From CAVTOO01 sp963736355 (GTDB lineage Bacteria; Pseudomonadota; Alphaproteobacteria; Rhizobiales; Xanthobacteraceae), in NCBI GenBank assembly GCA_963736355.1, contig CAVTOO010000004.1, positions 62,001-126,000 of the forward strand: DNA of 64,000 bases, in the 5' to 3' direction. Shown piece by piece: positions 9,049-19,352 of the stretch (its first letter is position 1; every line of letters begins with the position of its first letter). A program made the translations under genes and the position numbers. The notes beneath the pieces are model-generated. The model was not told where the DNA came from and did not search any database. It was given only the letters and a program-made list of their open reading frames with translations.

Positions 9049-9918
9049 ATGACGACGTTGCGATCGCGGCCAGCCCTTAATCCGGGCTGGCTGCTTCTCG
9101 TGCCCGCGCTGGCGCTGCTGACCGGGGTGCTGTTCATCCCGCTCTTCTCCAGCTTCTGGCGCAGCATCAGCGATCCGGAGTGGGGTCTCGGCAACTACAC
9201 CAAGTTGCTCGATGACGGCGTGACGCTGCGCGTCATGCTGCGCACCGCCATCTCGGCCGGGGTCGTGACGATCGTCGCGTTTATTCTCGGCTATCCTTAC
9301 GCCTATCTGATGACGCGCGTCGGCCCGGTCGGCCGCAGCGTGCTGCTCACCATCGTGCTCATTCCGTTCTGGACTTCAGCGCTCGCGCGCAATTTCGGCT
9401 GGCTGGTGCTGATCTATCGCGGCGGACCCATTCAGACGTTTCTGTCTTACATCGGTCTCGGCGATGTGACGCTCTACGGCACCGCGACCGGTGTGACGCT
9501 GGCGATGAGCCAGGTGATGCTGCCGTTCATGGTGCTGCCGCTGTACTCCGCGCTCGGCGGCATCGATCGACGCCTGCTGCTGGCTGCGCGCGGTCTCGGC
9601 TCGCCGCCGCTCGTGGCGTTCTGGAAAATCTACTGGCCTCTGTCGCGCGGCGGCGCGGTCGCGGGCATGATCCTCGTCTTCACGCTCAGCCTCGGATTCT
9701 ATGTGACGCCGGCGCTGCTCGGCTCCGCGCGCCAGTCGCTGGTCGCGCAATTGCTCGGTCAGCGCACGACCGAGCTGCTGGATTTTGCAGGCGCCGGCGC
9801 GCTCGGCACCGTGGTGCTGGTGATCACGCTCGTGCTGGTGGCCTGGGCCAATAAATTCGGTGGCGGCGTCAACGCCATGGGTGTTGTCGCCGGCAATCAG
9901 CCGAAGGTGAAGCGATGA
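9049..9918 (+). CDS. ABC transporter permease (PotB-like)
   Basis: 289 residues with about six membrane segments; first segment around residues 14-36 (LLLVPALALLTGVLFIPLF). The cytoplasmic loop that contacts the ATPase shows the EAA-like pattern LLAARGLGSPPLVAFWKIYWP near residue 185. It begins 25 bases after the binding-protein gene and its stop overlaps the next ATG (ATGA), so the two permeases are translationally coupled. It forms one half of the membrane channel of the importer. Confidence 0.9.
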   Translation: MTTLRSRPALNPGWLLLVPALALLTGVLFIPLFSSFWRSISDPEWGLGNYTKLLDDGVTLRVMLRTAISAGVVTIVAFILGYPYAYLMTRVGPVGRSVLLTIVLIPFWTSALARNFGWLVLIYRGGPIQTFLSYIGLGDVTLYGTATGVTLAMSQVMLPFMVLPLYSALGGIDRRLLLAARGLGSPPLVAFWKIYWPLSRGGAVAGMILVFTLSLGFYVTPALLGSARQSLVAQLLGQRTTELLDFAGAGALGTVVLVITLVLVAWANKFGGGVNAMGVVAGNQPKVKR

Positions 9919-10763
9919 CGGCGCTCGACACCAACCGCCCGACGCGTGTCATGCCGCGGCGCCGTTTGCGCGGCGCCGATGAAATTCCGGTCTGGCTGTG
10001 GATCGTCGGCGTCTTTGTCGCGCTCTATCTCGTGCTGCCGACGCTGTTCGTCATTCCGATGAGCTGGAGCGAGGCGACGACCTTCGTGTTTCCGCCGCGC
10101 GGGTTCACATTGCGGCTCTACGAGAACTTCTTCACCAATGAGCGCTGGATCGGCTCTCTCGGCCATTCGGTCCTTGTTGCGGTTCTGGCCTCAGCACTCG
10201 CCTCGACGGTGGGCACAGCCGCCGCTCTCGGGTTAAGCCAGCTCTCGGGCCGCGCGGCGAATTTCGCGCGCACGCTCCTGATGGTGCCGATCGTGACGCC
10301 CGCCATCGTGATTGCGACCTCGGTCTACATCGCGTTTCTGCAATGGCATCTCGTCGGCAGTCTGACCGGCTATGTGCTGGCGCATGCCGCTATCGCGACG
10401 CCGTTCGTCGTCGTCTCGGTCACGAGCGCGCTCGGCACCTTCGACCGCCGGCTGCTGCGCGCGGCGACGTCGCTCGGCGCCTCGCCGTTCCGCGCTTTTC
10501 TCACTGTGACGATGCCGCTGATCGGCCGCGGCGTCATGACCGGCGCGATTCTCGCATTCGTCACCTCGTTCGATGAAGTGGTGATCGCACTGTTCATCCG
10601 TTCGCCCGATTTCCAGACGTTGCCGGTGCAGATGTACAACAGCGTCACTGTCGAGATCGATCCGACGGTGGCGGCGTCATCGAGCCTGATCGTCATCACG
10701 GTCAGTCTGATTTTCCTCGCCGGCATGATCCTCGGCGTGACAACCAAGCGTAAATCAACATGA
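9915..10763 (+). CDS. ABC transporter permease (PotC-like)
   Basis: 282 residues with about six membrane helices and the conserved EAA-type loop LLRAATSLGASPFRAFLTVTMP near residue 180. It overlaps the previous permease by four bases and the ATPase gene by four bases (10760-10763), a tight operon. Together with the upstream permease it forms the heterodimeric channel typical of PotABCD/opine-type importers. Confidence 0.9.
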   Translation: MTALDTNRPTRVMPRRRLRGADEIPVWLWIVGVFVALYLVLPTLFVIPMSWSEATTFVFPPRGFTLRLYENFFTNERWIGSLGHSVLVAVLASALASTVGTAAALGLSQLSGRAANFARTLLMVPIVTPAIVIATSVYIAFLQWHLVGSLTGYVLAHAAIATPFVVVSVTSALGTFDRRLLRAATSLGASPFRAFLTVTMPLIGRGVMTGAILAFVTSFDEVVIALFIRSPDFQTLPVQMYNSVTVEIDPTVAASSSLIVITVSLIFLAGMILGVTTKRKST

Positions 10764-11864
10764 AGACACCGAACGCCAAACGCGGCACGCAGATCAGGCT
10801 CGACCATGTCGTCAAGGATTTCGGCCTGGCGCAGCCGGCCGTCAACGACGTGTCGCTGACCATCGAGCCCGGCGAATTCATCACGCTGCTCGGGCCATCA
10901 GGTTCGGGCAAGACGACGACGCTCAACCTCATCGCCGGCTTCGAGACGCTCACCTCGGGTTCGATCACCATCGACAATGTCGATGTCAGCAACGTGCCGC
11001 CGCACAAGCGCAATCTCGGCATGCTGTTCCAGAACTACGCGCTGTTCCCGCACATGAACGTGGCGCGCAACATCGGCTATCCGCTGCGCGAGCGCGGCAT
11101 GCCCAAGGACGAGATCGCCAAGCGCGTCCGTGATGTGCTCGACCTCGTTCAGTTGAAGGATCGCGACGATGCCTATCCGACGGAACTTGTCCGGCGGCCA
11201 GCAACAGCGCGTCGCACTCGCCCGCGCCATCGTGTTCGAACCGCGCGTCCTGCTGCTCGACGAGCCGCTGAGTGCGCTCGACCGCCGACTGCGCGGCGCG
11301 CTGCAATCCGAAATTCGCCGCATCCATCGTGAAGTCGGCGCGACCTTCGTGTTCGTCACGCACGATCAGGAAGAGGCGATGAGCCTGTCGGATCGCATTG
11401 CGCTGTTCAACGAAGGTCGTATCGAGCAGATCGGTACGCCCGAGAGTCTCTACAACACGCCCGAAACGCTGTTTGTTGCGCGCTTCCTCGGCGATTCGAA
11501 TGTGTTTCCGTTGAGCGAGAACGCGACCGGCGTGTCCGTGTCGTGGGAAGGCGAGCGTTGGGCCGTCGCGCCTGATACGATCTCCCGGCGTGCGGCGGGT
11601 GGTGGCGCCACGGCGCTGATGGTGCGTCCCGAGGCGATGTCGCTTGCGGCCGGCCGCGCCGATGTGCCGGCCGGAGCCAATGCGGTGAGCGCACAGATCC
11701 GCGACATCGAGTATTTGGGCTCGTACCGGACGGTGATGCTGGGCCTCGGCAATGCGGATATCGAAGGACGCGCCCGAATTCCGGCGACGGGCGCGGCTTT
11801 CAACCTCGGCGACAAGGTTTTTGCGTGGTGGCAGCCCTCCGCCCAGCGCATTGTGGCCGCTTGA
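10760..11864 (+). CDS. ABC transporter ATP-binding protein (PotA-like), interrupted by a +1 shift
   Basis: 367 residues after correcting one extra base. Walker A is GPSGSGKTTT, the Q-loop LFQNYALFPHMNVARN, the signature LSGGQQQRVALARA, Walker B VLLLDEPLSALD and the switch His in FVTHDQEEAMSL. The C-terminal OB-like regulatory domain of the PotA/MalK type follows (about residues 240-367, with MVRPEAMSL). The frame breaks between TEL and SGGQ at 11187-11189 (cttg where ctg is expected); as written, the ATPase would lose its signature motif. It energises the importer formed by the three preceding genes. Confidence 0.88.
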
Positions 11865-12108
11865 TTTCGATCATTGTCGCGGTGGCAGGGGCCGGATAAC
11901 CGGACAAACCCGCGCAATTCAGCCATGGTCCGGCTGCATCAGAATGCCTCTGGATCATGCTGACGGCGTCATTTATTATTTTTCCTCGGGTTCGTCTTGG
12001 CCTCCTATGCCGGCCTGAACTCCTGACCAACCGGTAAGACAGCCGCGCCTCGACCGGGGCCGAGCCACTCTTGCTATAGACACAAGACAATATGCAGGGA
12101 GACGCGCC

Positions 12109-13608
12109 TTGAACACGCCGCTCGAAACGACGTTGCCACGCTACAAGCTCTATGTCGGTGGCCAATGGGTCGAGCCGGTGGGCGGCGAGACGTTCCCCAC
12201 CTTCAATCCGTTCAACCAGAAGCCGTGGGCGACGATCTCCCAGGCCGGCGAAGAAGACGTCAAGCGCGCCGTCGCGACCGCGCGCAAGACCTTCGACACC
12301 GTCTGGAGCAAGGTCAACGGCCTCGAGCGCTCCAAGATGATGCTGCGCCTGGCCGAACTGCTTGAGCAGGACGCCCAGCGCATGGGCACGCTGGAGACCA
12401 CCGACAACGGCAAGGTGATCCGCGAGACCACGGCGCAGATGGTCTATGCCGCGCGCATCTATCGCTTCTTCTCCGGTTATTGCGACAAGATCTGGGGCAA
12501 GGTGATCCCGCTCGATCGCCGCGACGTGTTCGATTACGCGACCTACGAGCCGCTCGGCGTCATCGGTATCATTACGGCGTGGAATTCGCCGATGGCGCTC
12601 TTGGCCAACAAGCTGCCCGCCGCGCTCGCGGCCGGCAATTGCGTCGTCATCAAGCCGTCGGAGCATGCCTCCGTCACGACGCTGGAATTCTGCAAGCTGG
12701 TCGAGAAGGCGGGCTTCCCGCCGGGCGTCGTCAACGTCGTCACGGGCGATGCGCGCACCGGTCAGGCGCTGGTCTCGGGCGGTGGTCTCGACAAGATTTC
12801 CTTCACCGGCAGCGATCGCGGCGGTCGCGCCATCGCCGAGGCGGCGGGGCGTCTGTTGACGCCGGTGACGCTCGAACTCGGTGGCAAGTCGCCGAATATC
12901 ATTTTCGCCGACGCCGATATCGATAAAGCCGCTTCCGGCGCGCTCGCAGGCATCTTCGCCGCGACCGGCCAGACCTGCATCGCCGGCTCGCGCCTTCTGG
13001 TGCAGAAGTCGATCTACGACGACATCGTCAATCGCCTTGTGACGCGCGCCAAGAAGATCAAGCTCGGCAATCCGCTCGACATGGCGACCGAGATGGGCAC
13101 CGCCGCCAACAAGCCGCAGTTCGACAGGATCATGGAATTCATCGCCGGCGCCAAGACCGAGGGCGCCGAACTCGTCGCCGGCGGCGCGCAGGCGACCGAA
13201 GGCGAACTCGCCCAGGGCTTGTTCGTGCAGCCGACCATCTTCGCCAACGTGCACAACAAGATGCGTCTGGCGCAGGAAGAAGTGTTCGGTCCGGTGCTTT
13301 CGATCATCCCGTTCGAGACCGAGGAAGAAGCCATCGAGATCGGCAACGACACCCGCTACGGCCTGGCCTCGGGCGTGTGGACACGCGACGTCGCACGCGT
13401 GCATCGCGTCTCGCGCGCGCTGCGCACCGGCATCGTCTGGGTCAACACCTACCGTCAGGTCGCGGCGCAGATGCCGTTCGGCGGCGTGAAGGATTCCGGC
13501 TATGGCCGCGAGCGCGGCGAGGCGGGGCTTTATGAGTTCCTCGCGCCGAAGAACGTCATGATCAATTTCTCCGACGAGGATCGCGATCCCTTCGCGGTCG
13601 CAACCTGA
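12109..13608 (+). CDS. NAD(P)-dependent aldehyde dehydrogenase
   Basis: 499 residues, normal length for the superfamily. Cofactor-binding segment GIITAWNSPMALLANKLPAA, catalytic Glu in TLELGGKSPNIIF, nucleophile Cys in TGQTCIAGSR, and a late EEVFGPVLSIIPF. The start is a TTG at 12109, with gggaga seven bases upstream; the nearby ATG at 12092 is out of frame. It would oxidise an aldehyde to the acid. Placement between the importer and a GMC alcohol oxidoreductase suggests a two-step alcohol to aldehyde to acid sequence on the imported compound. Confidence 0.9.
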   Translation: MNTPLETTLPRYKLYVGGQWVEPVGGETFPTFNPFNQKPWATISQAGEEDVKRAVATARKTFDTVWSKVNGLERSKMMLRLAELLEQDAQRMGTLETTDNGKVIRETTAQMVYAARIYRFFSGYCDKIWGKVIPLDRRDVFDYATYEPLGVIGIITAWNSPMALLANKLPAALAAGNCVVIKPSEHASVTTLEFCKLVEKAGFPPGVVNVVTGDARTGQALVSGGGLDKISFTGSDRGGRAIAEAAGRLLTPVTLELGGKSPNIIFADADIDKAASGALAGIFAATGQTCIAGSRLLVQKSIYDDIVNRLVTRAKKIKLGNPLDMATEMGTAANKPQFDRIMEFIAGAKTEGAELVAGGAQATEGELAQGLFVQPTIFANVHNKMRLAQEEVFGPVLSIIPFETEEEAIEIGNDTRYGLASGVWTRDVARVHRVSRALRTGIVWVNTYRQVAAQMPFGGVKDSGYGRERGEAGLYEFLAPKNVMINFSDEDRDPFAVAT

Positions 13609-13678
13609 TCGCGCCCCGCCTCATTCAACGTCCGTCACTTCTTGTTCTCCGCCAACCAGAATGAATGCGTCCGGTCCC

Positions 13679-15320
13679 ATGAGCACTTCTCACGAGTATG
13701 ATTTCATTGTTGTCGGCGCCGGCTCCTCGGGCTGCGCCGTCGCCGGGCGTCTTTCGGAAGACGGCACCCATCGCGTGCTGCTGATTGAAGCAGGTCCCCG
13801 CGACAACAACATCAACATCCACATTCCGTTGATGGTCGTGAACCTCTTGAAGAATCCGAAATTTATCTGGCCCTTCGTGACCGAGCCGCAGAAGGCGCTC
13901 AACAACCGCACGCAATTGTGGACCCGTGGCCGCATGCTCGGCGGCTCGTCGTCGATCAACGGCAACGTCTATGTGCGCGGCGATCCGGCCGAGTTCGATT
14001 CCTGGGCCGCGCAGGGCCTTCCCGGCTGGGGCTGGAAGGACATGCTGCCCTATTTCAAGAAGATGGAAGATTATCAGCCCGGCGATCCGGCGACGCGCGG
14101 CAAGGGCGGCCCGATCGGTGTCACCAGCCTGAAGAATTTCGACGCGCTGGCCGACGGCTTTGTCAAAGCCTGCGCCGAGGACGGCCATACCTATGTCGAG
14201 GACTACAATGACGGCCATTACGAGGGCACGTCGTATCTGCAGTACTCGACGCGGCGCGGCTGGCGTTCCAGTGCGGCAGTCGGATACCTGAAGCCGGCGC
14301 GCGGACGCAAGAACCTCGACGTCTGGGTCGACACGCAGGTGGCGCGCGTGATCATGGACGGCAAGCGCGCCGTCGGTGTCGAATGCCTGCGCGACGGCCA
14401 GACCGTCACTCGTCAAGGCGAAGCGCGAGGTCGTTCTCTCGGCGGGCCCGATCCAGTCGTCCAAGCTGCTGGAACTGTCCGGCATCGGCCGCAGCGAGGT
14501 TCTGTCGCAGTTCGGTATTCCGGTCGTGCAGGAACTGCGCGGCGTCGGCGAGAACCTGCAGGATCACCCCAACACGCGTCTTACTTTCCAGTGCAAGCTG
14601 CCGATCACCATCAACGATGTGTTGCAGAACCCGGTCGTGAAAGTGAAGGAAGCCCTGAAATGGGGATTGCTCGGCAAGGGACTTCTTTCGATCTGCTCGG
14701 CGAATGCGCACACCGTGATGCGCAGCCGTCCGGAGGAGACGCATCCCGATCTCAAGCTGCAGTTGCAGCCTTTCTCGGGCAAGGACCGCTACGCCCGGCG
14801 CCCGCAGGACGGCCTCGATCCGTTCTCCGGCTTCACCGTGGGCGTCATGGCGCTGTTGCCGAAGGCGCGCGGCAATGTGCACATCGCCTCAAGCGATCCG
14901 TATGCGCACCCGAAGATCGATCCGAATTACCTCGGCCATGAGGACGACATGCGTGTGCTGCTCACCGGCATCAAGGCGGTGCGCAGCGCGGCGGCGCGAC
15001 CGGCATTGGCGAGCCTGATCGTCAAGGAAACGCGGCCCGGCGACTCGGTGACGACCGACGATGAGATCCGCGCCTATATCCGCGAGACGACGCAGACCAC
15101 ATGGCACATCGTCGGCGCCTGCAAGATGGGCACCGACGCCGACGCCGTGGTTGATCCGCAGCTCCGCGTGCGCGGCGTTGACGGATTGCGCGTCATTGAC
15201 TCCTCTGTGTTCCCGACCATTCCGTCGTCGAACACCAATGCCGCCAGCATCGCGCTCGGCGAGCGGGGCGCCGAGATCGTGCTCGACGCCTGGCGCAACA
15301 CCCGCGCGGCTGCCGCGTAA
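13679..15320 (+). CDS. GMC-family FAD oxidoreductase (choline-dehydrogenase-like), copy 1, +1 shift
   Basis: 546 residues after removing one extra base. The N-terminal FAD motif is FIVVGAGSSGCAVAGRLSED; LGGSSSINGNVYVRGDPAEF is the GMC signature 1 region, and the active-site His region WHIVGACKMGTD with the C-terminal FAD segment SVFPTIPSSNTNA follow. The break lies near 14408-14411 (the frame should read TVKAKREVVLSAGPIQ across it). Such enzymes oxidise alcohols to aldehydes. An in-frame ATG at 13661 is an alternative start; neither has a strong ribosome site. It is paralogous to the gene at 22238 and lies directly after an aldehyde dehydrogenase. Confidence 0.87.
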
Positions 15321-15328
15321 GGACATCC

Positions 15329-16507
15329 ATGGCCATCGATCGCATTGAAGTCATCGTCACCGAGCTGCCGGCGCGCCTGCAGCGGACCTTCTCGAGCGGC
15401 AGCTGGGATACCGGCCCCGCCGGGCAGATCCTCGGCAAGCCGGTGCTGGTGAAGATACACGCCGACGGCGTCACAGGCGTCGCGCAGATTCGTTCGATTG
15501 CGCCGGGACATTTTCTTCCCGACACGCCGCAAAGCATGGTCGCGGCGATCACCGAAGTGTTCGGGCCCCTGATGATCGGGCGCGAAATCACCGAGATCGA
15601 AACGATCAACGAAGTTCTCACCTCGCGGCTTGCGGGAAATTCCGCAGCGCGCGCGGTGCTCGACATCGCCCTGCACGATGCGCTCGGCAAGGCGCTGAAG
15701 CTGCCGGTGCACAAACTGATCGGCGGTGCCTGCCAGAAAGAGATCGCGCTCGAATGGTCGGTCAGTCTCGCCGACGATGTCGGCGTGATGATCGCCGAGG
15801 CCAAGCGCGCCATCGACGAATTCGGCATCAAGGTTCTGTGCCTGAAGGCGGCCGGCAAGAAGGGCTGGAAGCAGGACGTCTCGAATTTCGCCGCGGTCCG
15901 CAAGGCGGTCGGCGACGATATCGTCATCGGCGTCGATCCGAACACGGGCTGGACCGTGGCCGAGACGATCAGCGCGATGGAAGGCATGCACGACTACGAT
16001 CTCGGCTACATGGAGCAGCCGGTCGAGCGCCGCGACATCGACGGCATGGCCGAGATCCGCCGCGCATCGCGCGGCGTGCCGCTCATGATCGACGAGGGTC
16101 TGTTCACGATTCAGGACGCGCTGGCGCATGCCAAGGCGCGCGCGGCCGATGTGTTCTGCATCAAGCTCTACAAGGTCGGCGGATTGTCGGCCGCGAAGAA
16201 AATCAGCGCGATCGCGGAAGCCAGCGGCATCCTGATGAATTGCGGTGGCCTCGCTGCGCTCTGCAGCCTTGAAGCGGCGGCGTCGGCGCATTTCTGCGCC
16301 GCGACACCGGCCAAGCGGACGTTCGGCGCCGCCGAATTCGCCTTCGGCGTCGGCGCCATGGGCCCCGATCCGCTGACGGAAGACATCGGCTTCAAGTGCA
16401 AGGACGGCAAGGTGACGGTGCCGACGGGCCCCGGCCTTGGCCTGACGCTCGACGAAGCGGTGCTGAAGAAGCTGACGTTGCAGACGTCGGTCGTGACGAA
16501 GAAGTAA
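15329..16507 (+). CDS. Enolase-superfamily enzyme (mandelate racemase / muconate lactonizing type)
   Basis: 392 residues. The barrel shows LCLKAAGKKG (general base Lys region), GVDPNTGWTV and YMEQPVERRD (metal-ligand Asp and Glu), and LMIDEGL followed by CIKLYKVGG. N-terminal capping domain occupies about residues 1-125. These enzymes abstract the alpha-proton of a carboxylate and then racemise, dehydrate or lactonise it. It begins nine bases after the GMC oxidoreductase stop, so it is probably co-transcribed with the aldehyde dehydrogenase and GMC genes, fitting processing of an alpha-substituted acid. The specific reaction cannot be read from sequence alone. Confidence 0.87.
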   Translation: MAIDRIEVIVTELPARLQRTFSSGSWDTGPAGQILGKPVLVKIHADGVTGVAQIRSIAPGHFLPDTPQSMVAAITEVFGPLMIGREITEIETINEVLTSRLAGNSAARAVLDIALHDALGKALKLPVHKLIGGACQKEIALEWSVSLADDVGVMIAEAKRAIDEFGIKVLCLKAAGKKGWKQDVSNFAAVRKAVGDDIVIGVDPNTGWTVAETISAMEGMHDYDLGYMEQPVERRDIDGMAEIRRASRGVPLMIDEGLFTIQDALAHAKARAADVFCIKLYKVGGLSAAKKISAIAEASGILMNCGGLAALCSLEAAASAHFCAATPAKRTFGAAEFAFGVGAMGPDPLTEDIGFKCKDGKVTVPTGPGLGLTLDEAVLKKLTLQTSVVTKK

Positions 16508-16564
16508 CCCATCCTTCGAGACGCGGCTTTCAGCCGCTCCTCAGGATGAGGGCTGCGGTCCTTC

Positions 16565-17503
16565 TTACGCCGTATGCGAGACGGCGACGCGCAATGCTTC
16601 GCGCACGGCGTTCGGCGTCAGATGCGGTGCGGCAGCCTTGATGAAATCCAGAATGAACGGCCGCAGGTAAGTGTTCGAGCGCAGCGAGATGTTGATCGTA
16701 CTGGCGGGGAACAGATCGCTGGCGTCACGTGCCTCGATGCCTTTGTCGCGTGCCGCGTCGTAGGTGATCGTGGTCAGGATGGCGATGCCCAGCCCCATTT
16801 CGACGTAGGTCTTGCAGACGTCGGCATCGATGGCGCTGAGGATGATCTTCGGCTCAAGACCCGCATCGGCAAACGCCTTCATCACCTTCCAGCGCCCGCT
16901 GTAGCGCGTGTCGTAGGTGATGATCGGGTAGGACGCGATGTCCTGGATGGTCAGCTTCGGCGTCTTGAGAATCGGGTGTCCGATCGGTGCGATCACCGAG
17001 CGCTGCAGGTCGAAACACGGCAGTTTCACCAGATTCGGGAATTCGCGCACCGTCTCGGTGCCGAAGGCCAGATCGGCATCACCGGAATCGACCAGCGCGC
17101 AGATTTCCTCCGGGTCGCCCTGGCGCAGAATAAGGCGCACATCGGGATAGGAGCCCATGAAGCTCTGAAGCACCTTCGGCAGCACATAGCGCGCCTGGGT
17201 GTGGGTCGTGCCGACCGTCAGCGTGCCCCGGCTGGACAGGCTGATGTCCTCTTTCAGCGAGCGCAGGGCCGAGACGTCGGTGGAGATGCGTTGGGCGATC
17301 TCGAAGACATGCTTGCCGGGCTCGGTCAGGCCGATGATCCGGTTGCGGGTCCGCACGAAGATCTCAAATCCGAGCTCGCTTTCGAGGAGCTGGATTTGCC
17401 GGCTGACGCCGGGTTGGGAGGTATTCAGGGCTTCGGCCGCGGCCGATAAGTGGTTCCCGTTACGGACGATTTCCACGACGTAGCGAAGTTGCTGCAGCCT
17501 CAT
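16565..17503 (-). CDS. LysR-family transcriptional regulator, CysB-like
   Basis: 312 residues from ATG 17503. The helix-turn-helix at residues 1-60 (LRYVVEIVRNGNHLSAAAEA, then TSQPGVSRQIQLLE) is closest in style to CysB/Cbl, which also begin with the MRLQQLRYVVE pattern. The inducer-binding domain covers about residues 90-300. The longer open frame to 17752 is rejected because it extends through the divergent promoter region. It is transcribed away from the TcuA-like gene and converges on the enolase-superfamily gene, so it most likely controls the catabolic cluster and itself. A dyad at 17536-17553 is a plausible binding site. Confidence 0.87.
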   Translation of the reverse strand: MRLQQLRYVVEIVRNGNHLSAAAEALNTSQPGVSRQIQLLESELGFEIFVRTRNRIIGLTEPGKHVFEIAQRISTDVSALRSLKEDISLSSRGTLTVGTTHTQARYVLPKVLQSFMGSYPDVRLILRQGDPEEICALVDSGDADLAFGTETVREFPNLVKLPCFDLQRSVIAPIGHPILKTPKLTIQDIASYPIITYDTRYSGRWKVMKAFADAGLEPKIILSAIDADVCKTYVEMGLGIAILTTITYDAARDKGIEARDASDLFPASTINISLRSNTYLRPFILDFIKAAAPHLTPNAVREALRVAVSHTA

Positions 17504-17535
17504 GACGCGCCTTGGTATATGCTGAGAGGATACTA

Positions 17536-17553
17536 GAATAACGCAATATTCTC
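17536..17553. promoter_or_regulatory. Inverted repeat between the LysR gene and the TcuA-like gene (candidate LysR operator)
   Basis: Perfect arms AGAATA and TATTCT separated by six bases (acgcaa), 33 bases upstream of the regulator's ATG, inside an AT-rich stretch of an otherwise GC-rich region. Position and symmetry fit a LysR-type autoregulatory site. Confidence 0.4.
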
Positions 17554-17787
17554 TAATGGCATACTGCAAATGGATCAAGAGGCCTTTTAGGATGCCGCCC
17601 GGTAAATGTGTCGGCGGCCGGACGGCACGCGGCCGCGTTTCGTGAAATTCACGAAGCTCGCTGTTTTTTTGCAGCCGCAGGACCGTTAGGACAGAGCACA
17701 CGCGCGCTCGCGCGGTGCGATGTCCTGCTGGATATAGTCCGCGGATCCGCACTCACCGGGTGCCGCGCTCAACGCAGGGAAGTGATC

Positions 17788-19302
17788 ATGAGCTTGTCGG
17801 AAAAATACGACATCATCGTCGTCGGTGGCGGCAACGCAGCGCTGTGTTCGGCGCTTGCCGCCAGTGAGCAGGGCGCCAAGGTTCTGGTGCTGGAGCGCGC
17901 ACCCTTTGAGGAGCGCGGCGGCAACACCGCTTACACCGACGGCCTGATGCGTGTTGTCTATGACGGCGTCGATGACGTGCGCGCGTTGGCGACCGACCTG
18001 ACCGACGCCGAAGTCGCGGTGTCGGATTTCGGTGCCTACACCGAAGAGAATTTCTTCGACGACATGTCGCGGATCACCCAGTACCGCACCGATCCGGACC
18101 TGTGCGAGATCCTGGTCAAGCGCAGCCGCGAGACGCTGCGCTGGATGCGCGAGCAGGGCGTCAAGTTCACGCCGAACTACGGCCGTCAGGCCTACAAGAT
18201 CAACGGACGCTTCGTGTTCTGGGGCGGCGCCATTCTGGTCGTCAATGCCGGCGGTCCGGGCCTCGTCGAGTTTCTCTTCAAGGCGGCCGAGAAGCGCGGC
18301 ATCAAGGTGATGTACGAGGCCTGGGTGAAGGGCCTCATTCAGGACGACACCGGCGTCACCGGCGTGCGCGTGCAGGTCGACGGCAAGACCCAGAGCATTC
18401 ACGCCAAGGCTGTCATTCTGGCCTGCGGCGGTTTCGAGGGCAACGCAGAGTGGCGTTCGAAGTATCTCGGACCGGGCTGGGATCTCGCCAAGGTGCGCGG
18501 TTCGCGCTTCAACACCGGCGACGGCCTGCAGATGGCGCTCGACGCCGGCGCGCAGCCCTTCGGTCACTGGTCGGGCTGCCACGCCGTTTCATGGGAGCGT
18601 TATGCGTCCGATTTCGGCGATCTCAACATCACGCCGACCTATCAGCGCCACTCCTATCCGCTTGGCATCATGATCAACACCGAAGGCAAGCGCTTCGTCG
18701 ATGAAGGCGCTGACTTCCGCAACTACACCTATGCCAAGTACGGCCACGCCGTGCTGGCGCAGCCCGGTCAGGTCGCCTGGCAGATCTATGATGCCAAGAT
18801 GAAGGACCTGCTGCGCAGCGAATACAACACGCGTCAGGTCACCAAGGTCGTCGCCAACACGATCGAGGAACTCGCCGATAAGCTCGACGAAGTGAACAAG
18901 GAGCAGTTCCTCAAGACCGTCGCCGAATTCAACGGCTCGGTGAAGAAGGACAAGACGTTCGATCCGAACATCAAGGACGGCCGCGGCGCTACCTCGAACG
19001 GCGTCGTGCGCTCCAACTGGGCCAACACCATCGATCAGGGTCCGTTCGAAGCCTATGCTGTCACCTGCGGCATCACCTTCACCTTCGGCGGCATCAAGAT
19101 CGACACCAGCAACGGCCAGGTCGTGAATACCAACGGCCACACGATTCCGGGTCTGTTCGCGGCCGGCGAAATGGTCGGCGGCATCTTCTACTTCAACTAT
19201 CCCGGCGCTTCGGGCCTCACCAGCGGCGCGGTCTTCGGCCGTCTCGCCGGCACCGGTGCTGCGCAATACGCCAAGGCGGCTCCGGCGAAGGCCGTCGCCT
19301 GA
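17788..19302 (+). CDS. FAD-dependent tricarballylate dehydrogenase-like flavoprotein (TcuA / fumarate-reductase fold)
   Basis: 504 residues from ATG 17788 with agggaag upstream. The FAD-binding N-terminus is YDIIVVGGGNAALCSALAAS with an early RGGNTAYTDG, and the C-terminus has TFTFGGIKIDTSNGQV, GLFAAGEMVGGIFY and YPGASGLTSGAVFGR, typical of the fumarate reductase/TcuA/3-ketosteroid dehydrogenase fold. TcuA converts tricarballylate to cis-aconitate; related enzymes desaturate other dicarboxylates. The next two genes are MmgE/PrpD proteins, a family that acts on 2-methylcitrate or cis-aconitate-like acids, which supports a carboxylate substrate. It is divergent from the LysR gene and is probably its target. 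Confidence 0.82.
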   Translation: MSLSEKYDIIVVGGGNAALCSALAASEQGAKVLVLERAPFEERGGNTAYTDGLMRVVYDGVDDVRALATDLTDAEVAVSDFGAYTEENFFDDMSRITQYRTDPDLCEILVKRSRETLRWMREQGVKFTPNYGRQAYKINGRFVFWGGAILVVNAGGPGLVEFLFKAAEKRGIKVMYEAWVKGLIQDDTGVTGVRVQVDGKTQSIHAKAVILACGGFEGNAEWRSKYLGPGWDLAKVRGSRFNTGDGLQMALDAGAQPFGHWSGCHAVSWERYASDFGDLNITPTYQRHSYPLGIMINTEGKRFVDEGADFRNYTYAKYGHAVLAQPGQVAWQIYDAKMKDLLRSEYNTRQVTKVVANTIEELADKLDEVNKEQFLKTVAEFNGSVKKDKTFDPNIKDGRGATSNGVVRSNWANTIDQGPFEAYAVTCGITFTFGGIKIDTSNGQVVNTNGHTIPGLFAAGEMVGGIFYFNYPGASGLTSGAVFGRLAGTGAAQYAKAAPAKAVA

Positions 19303-19352
19303 TCAGTTCCAAGAAACATTCCGACAAACTCGAAAAGCAAAGGTCAAAGCCG

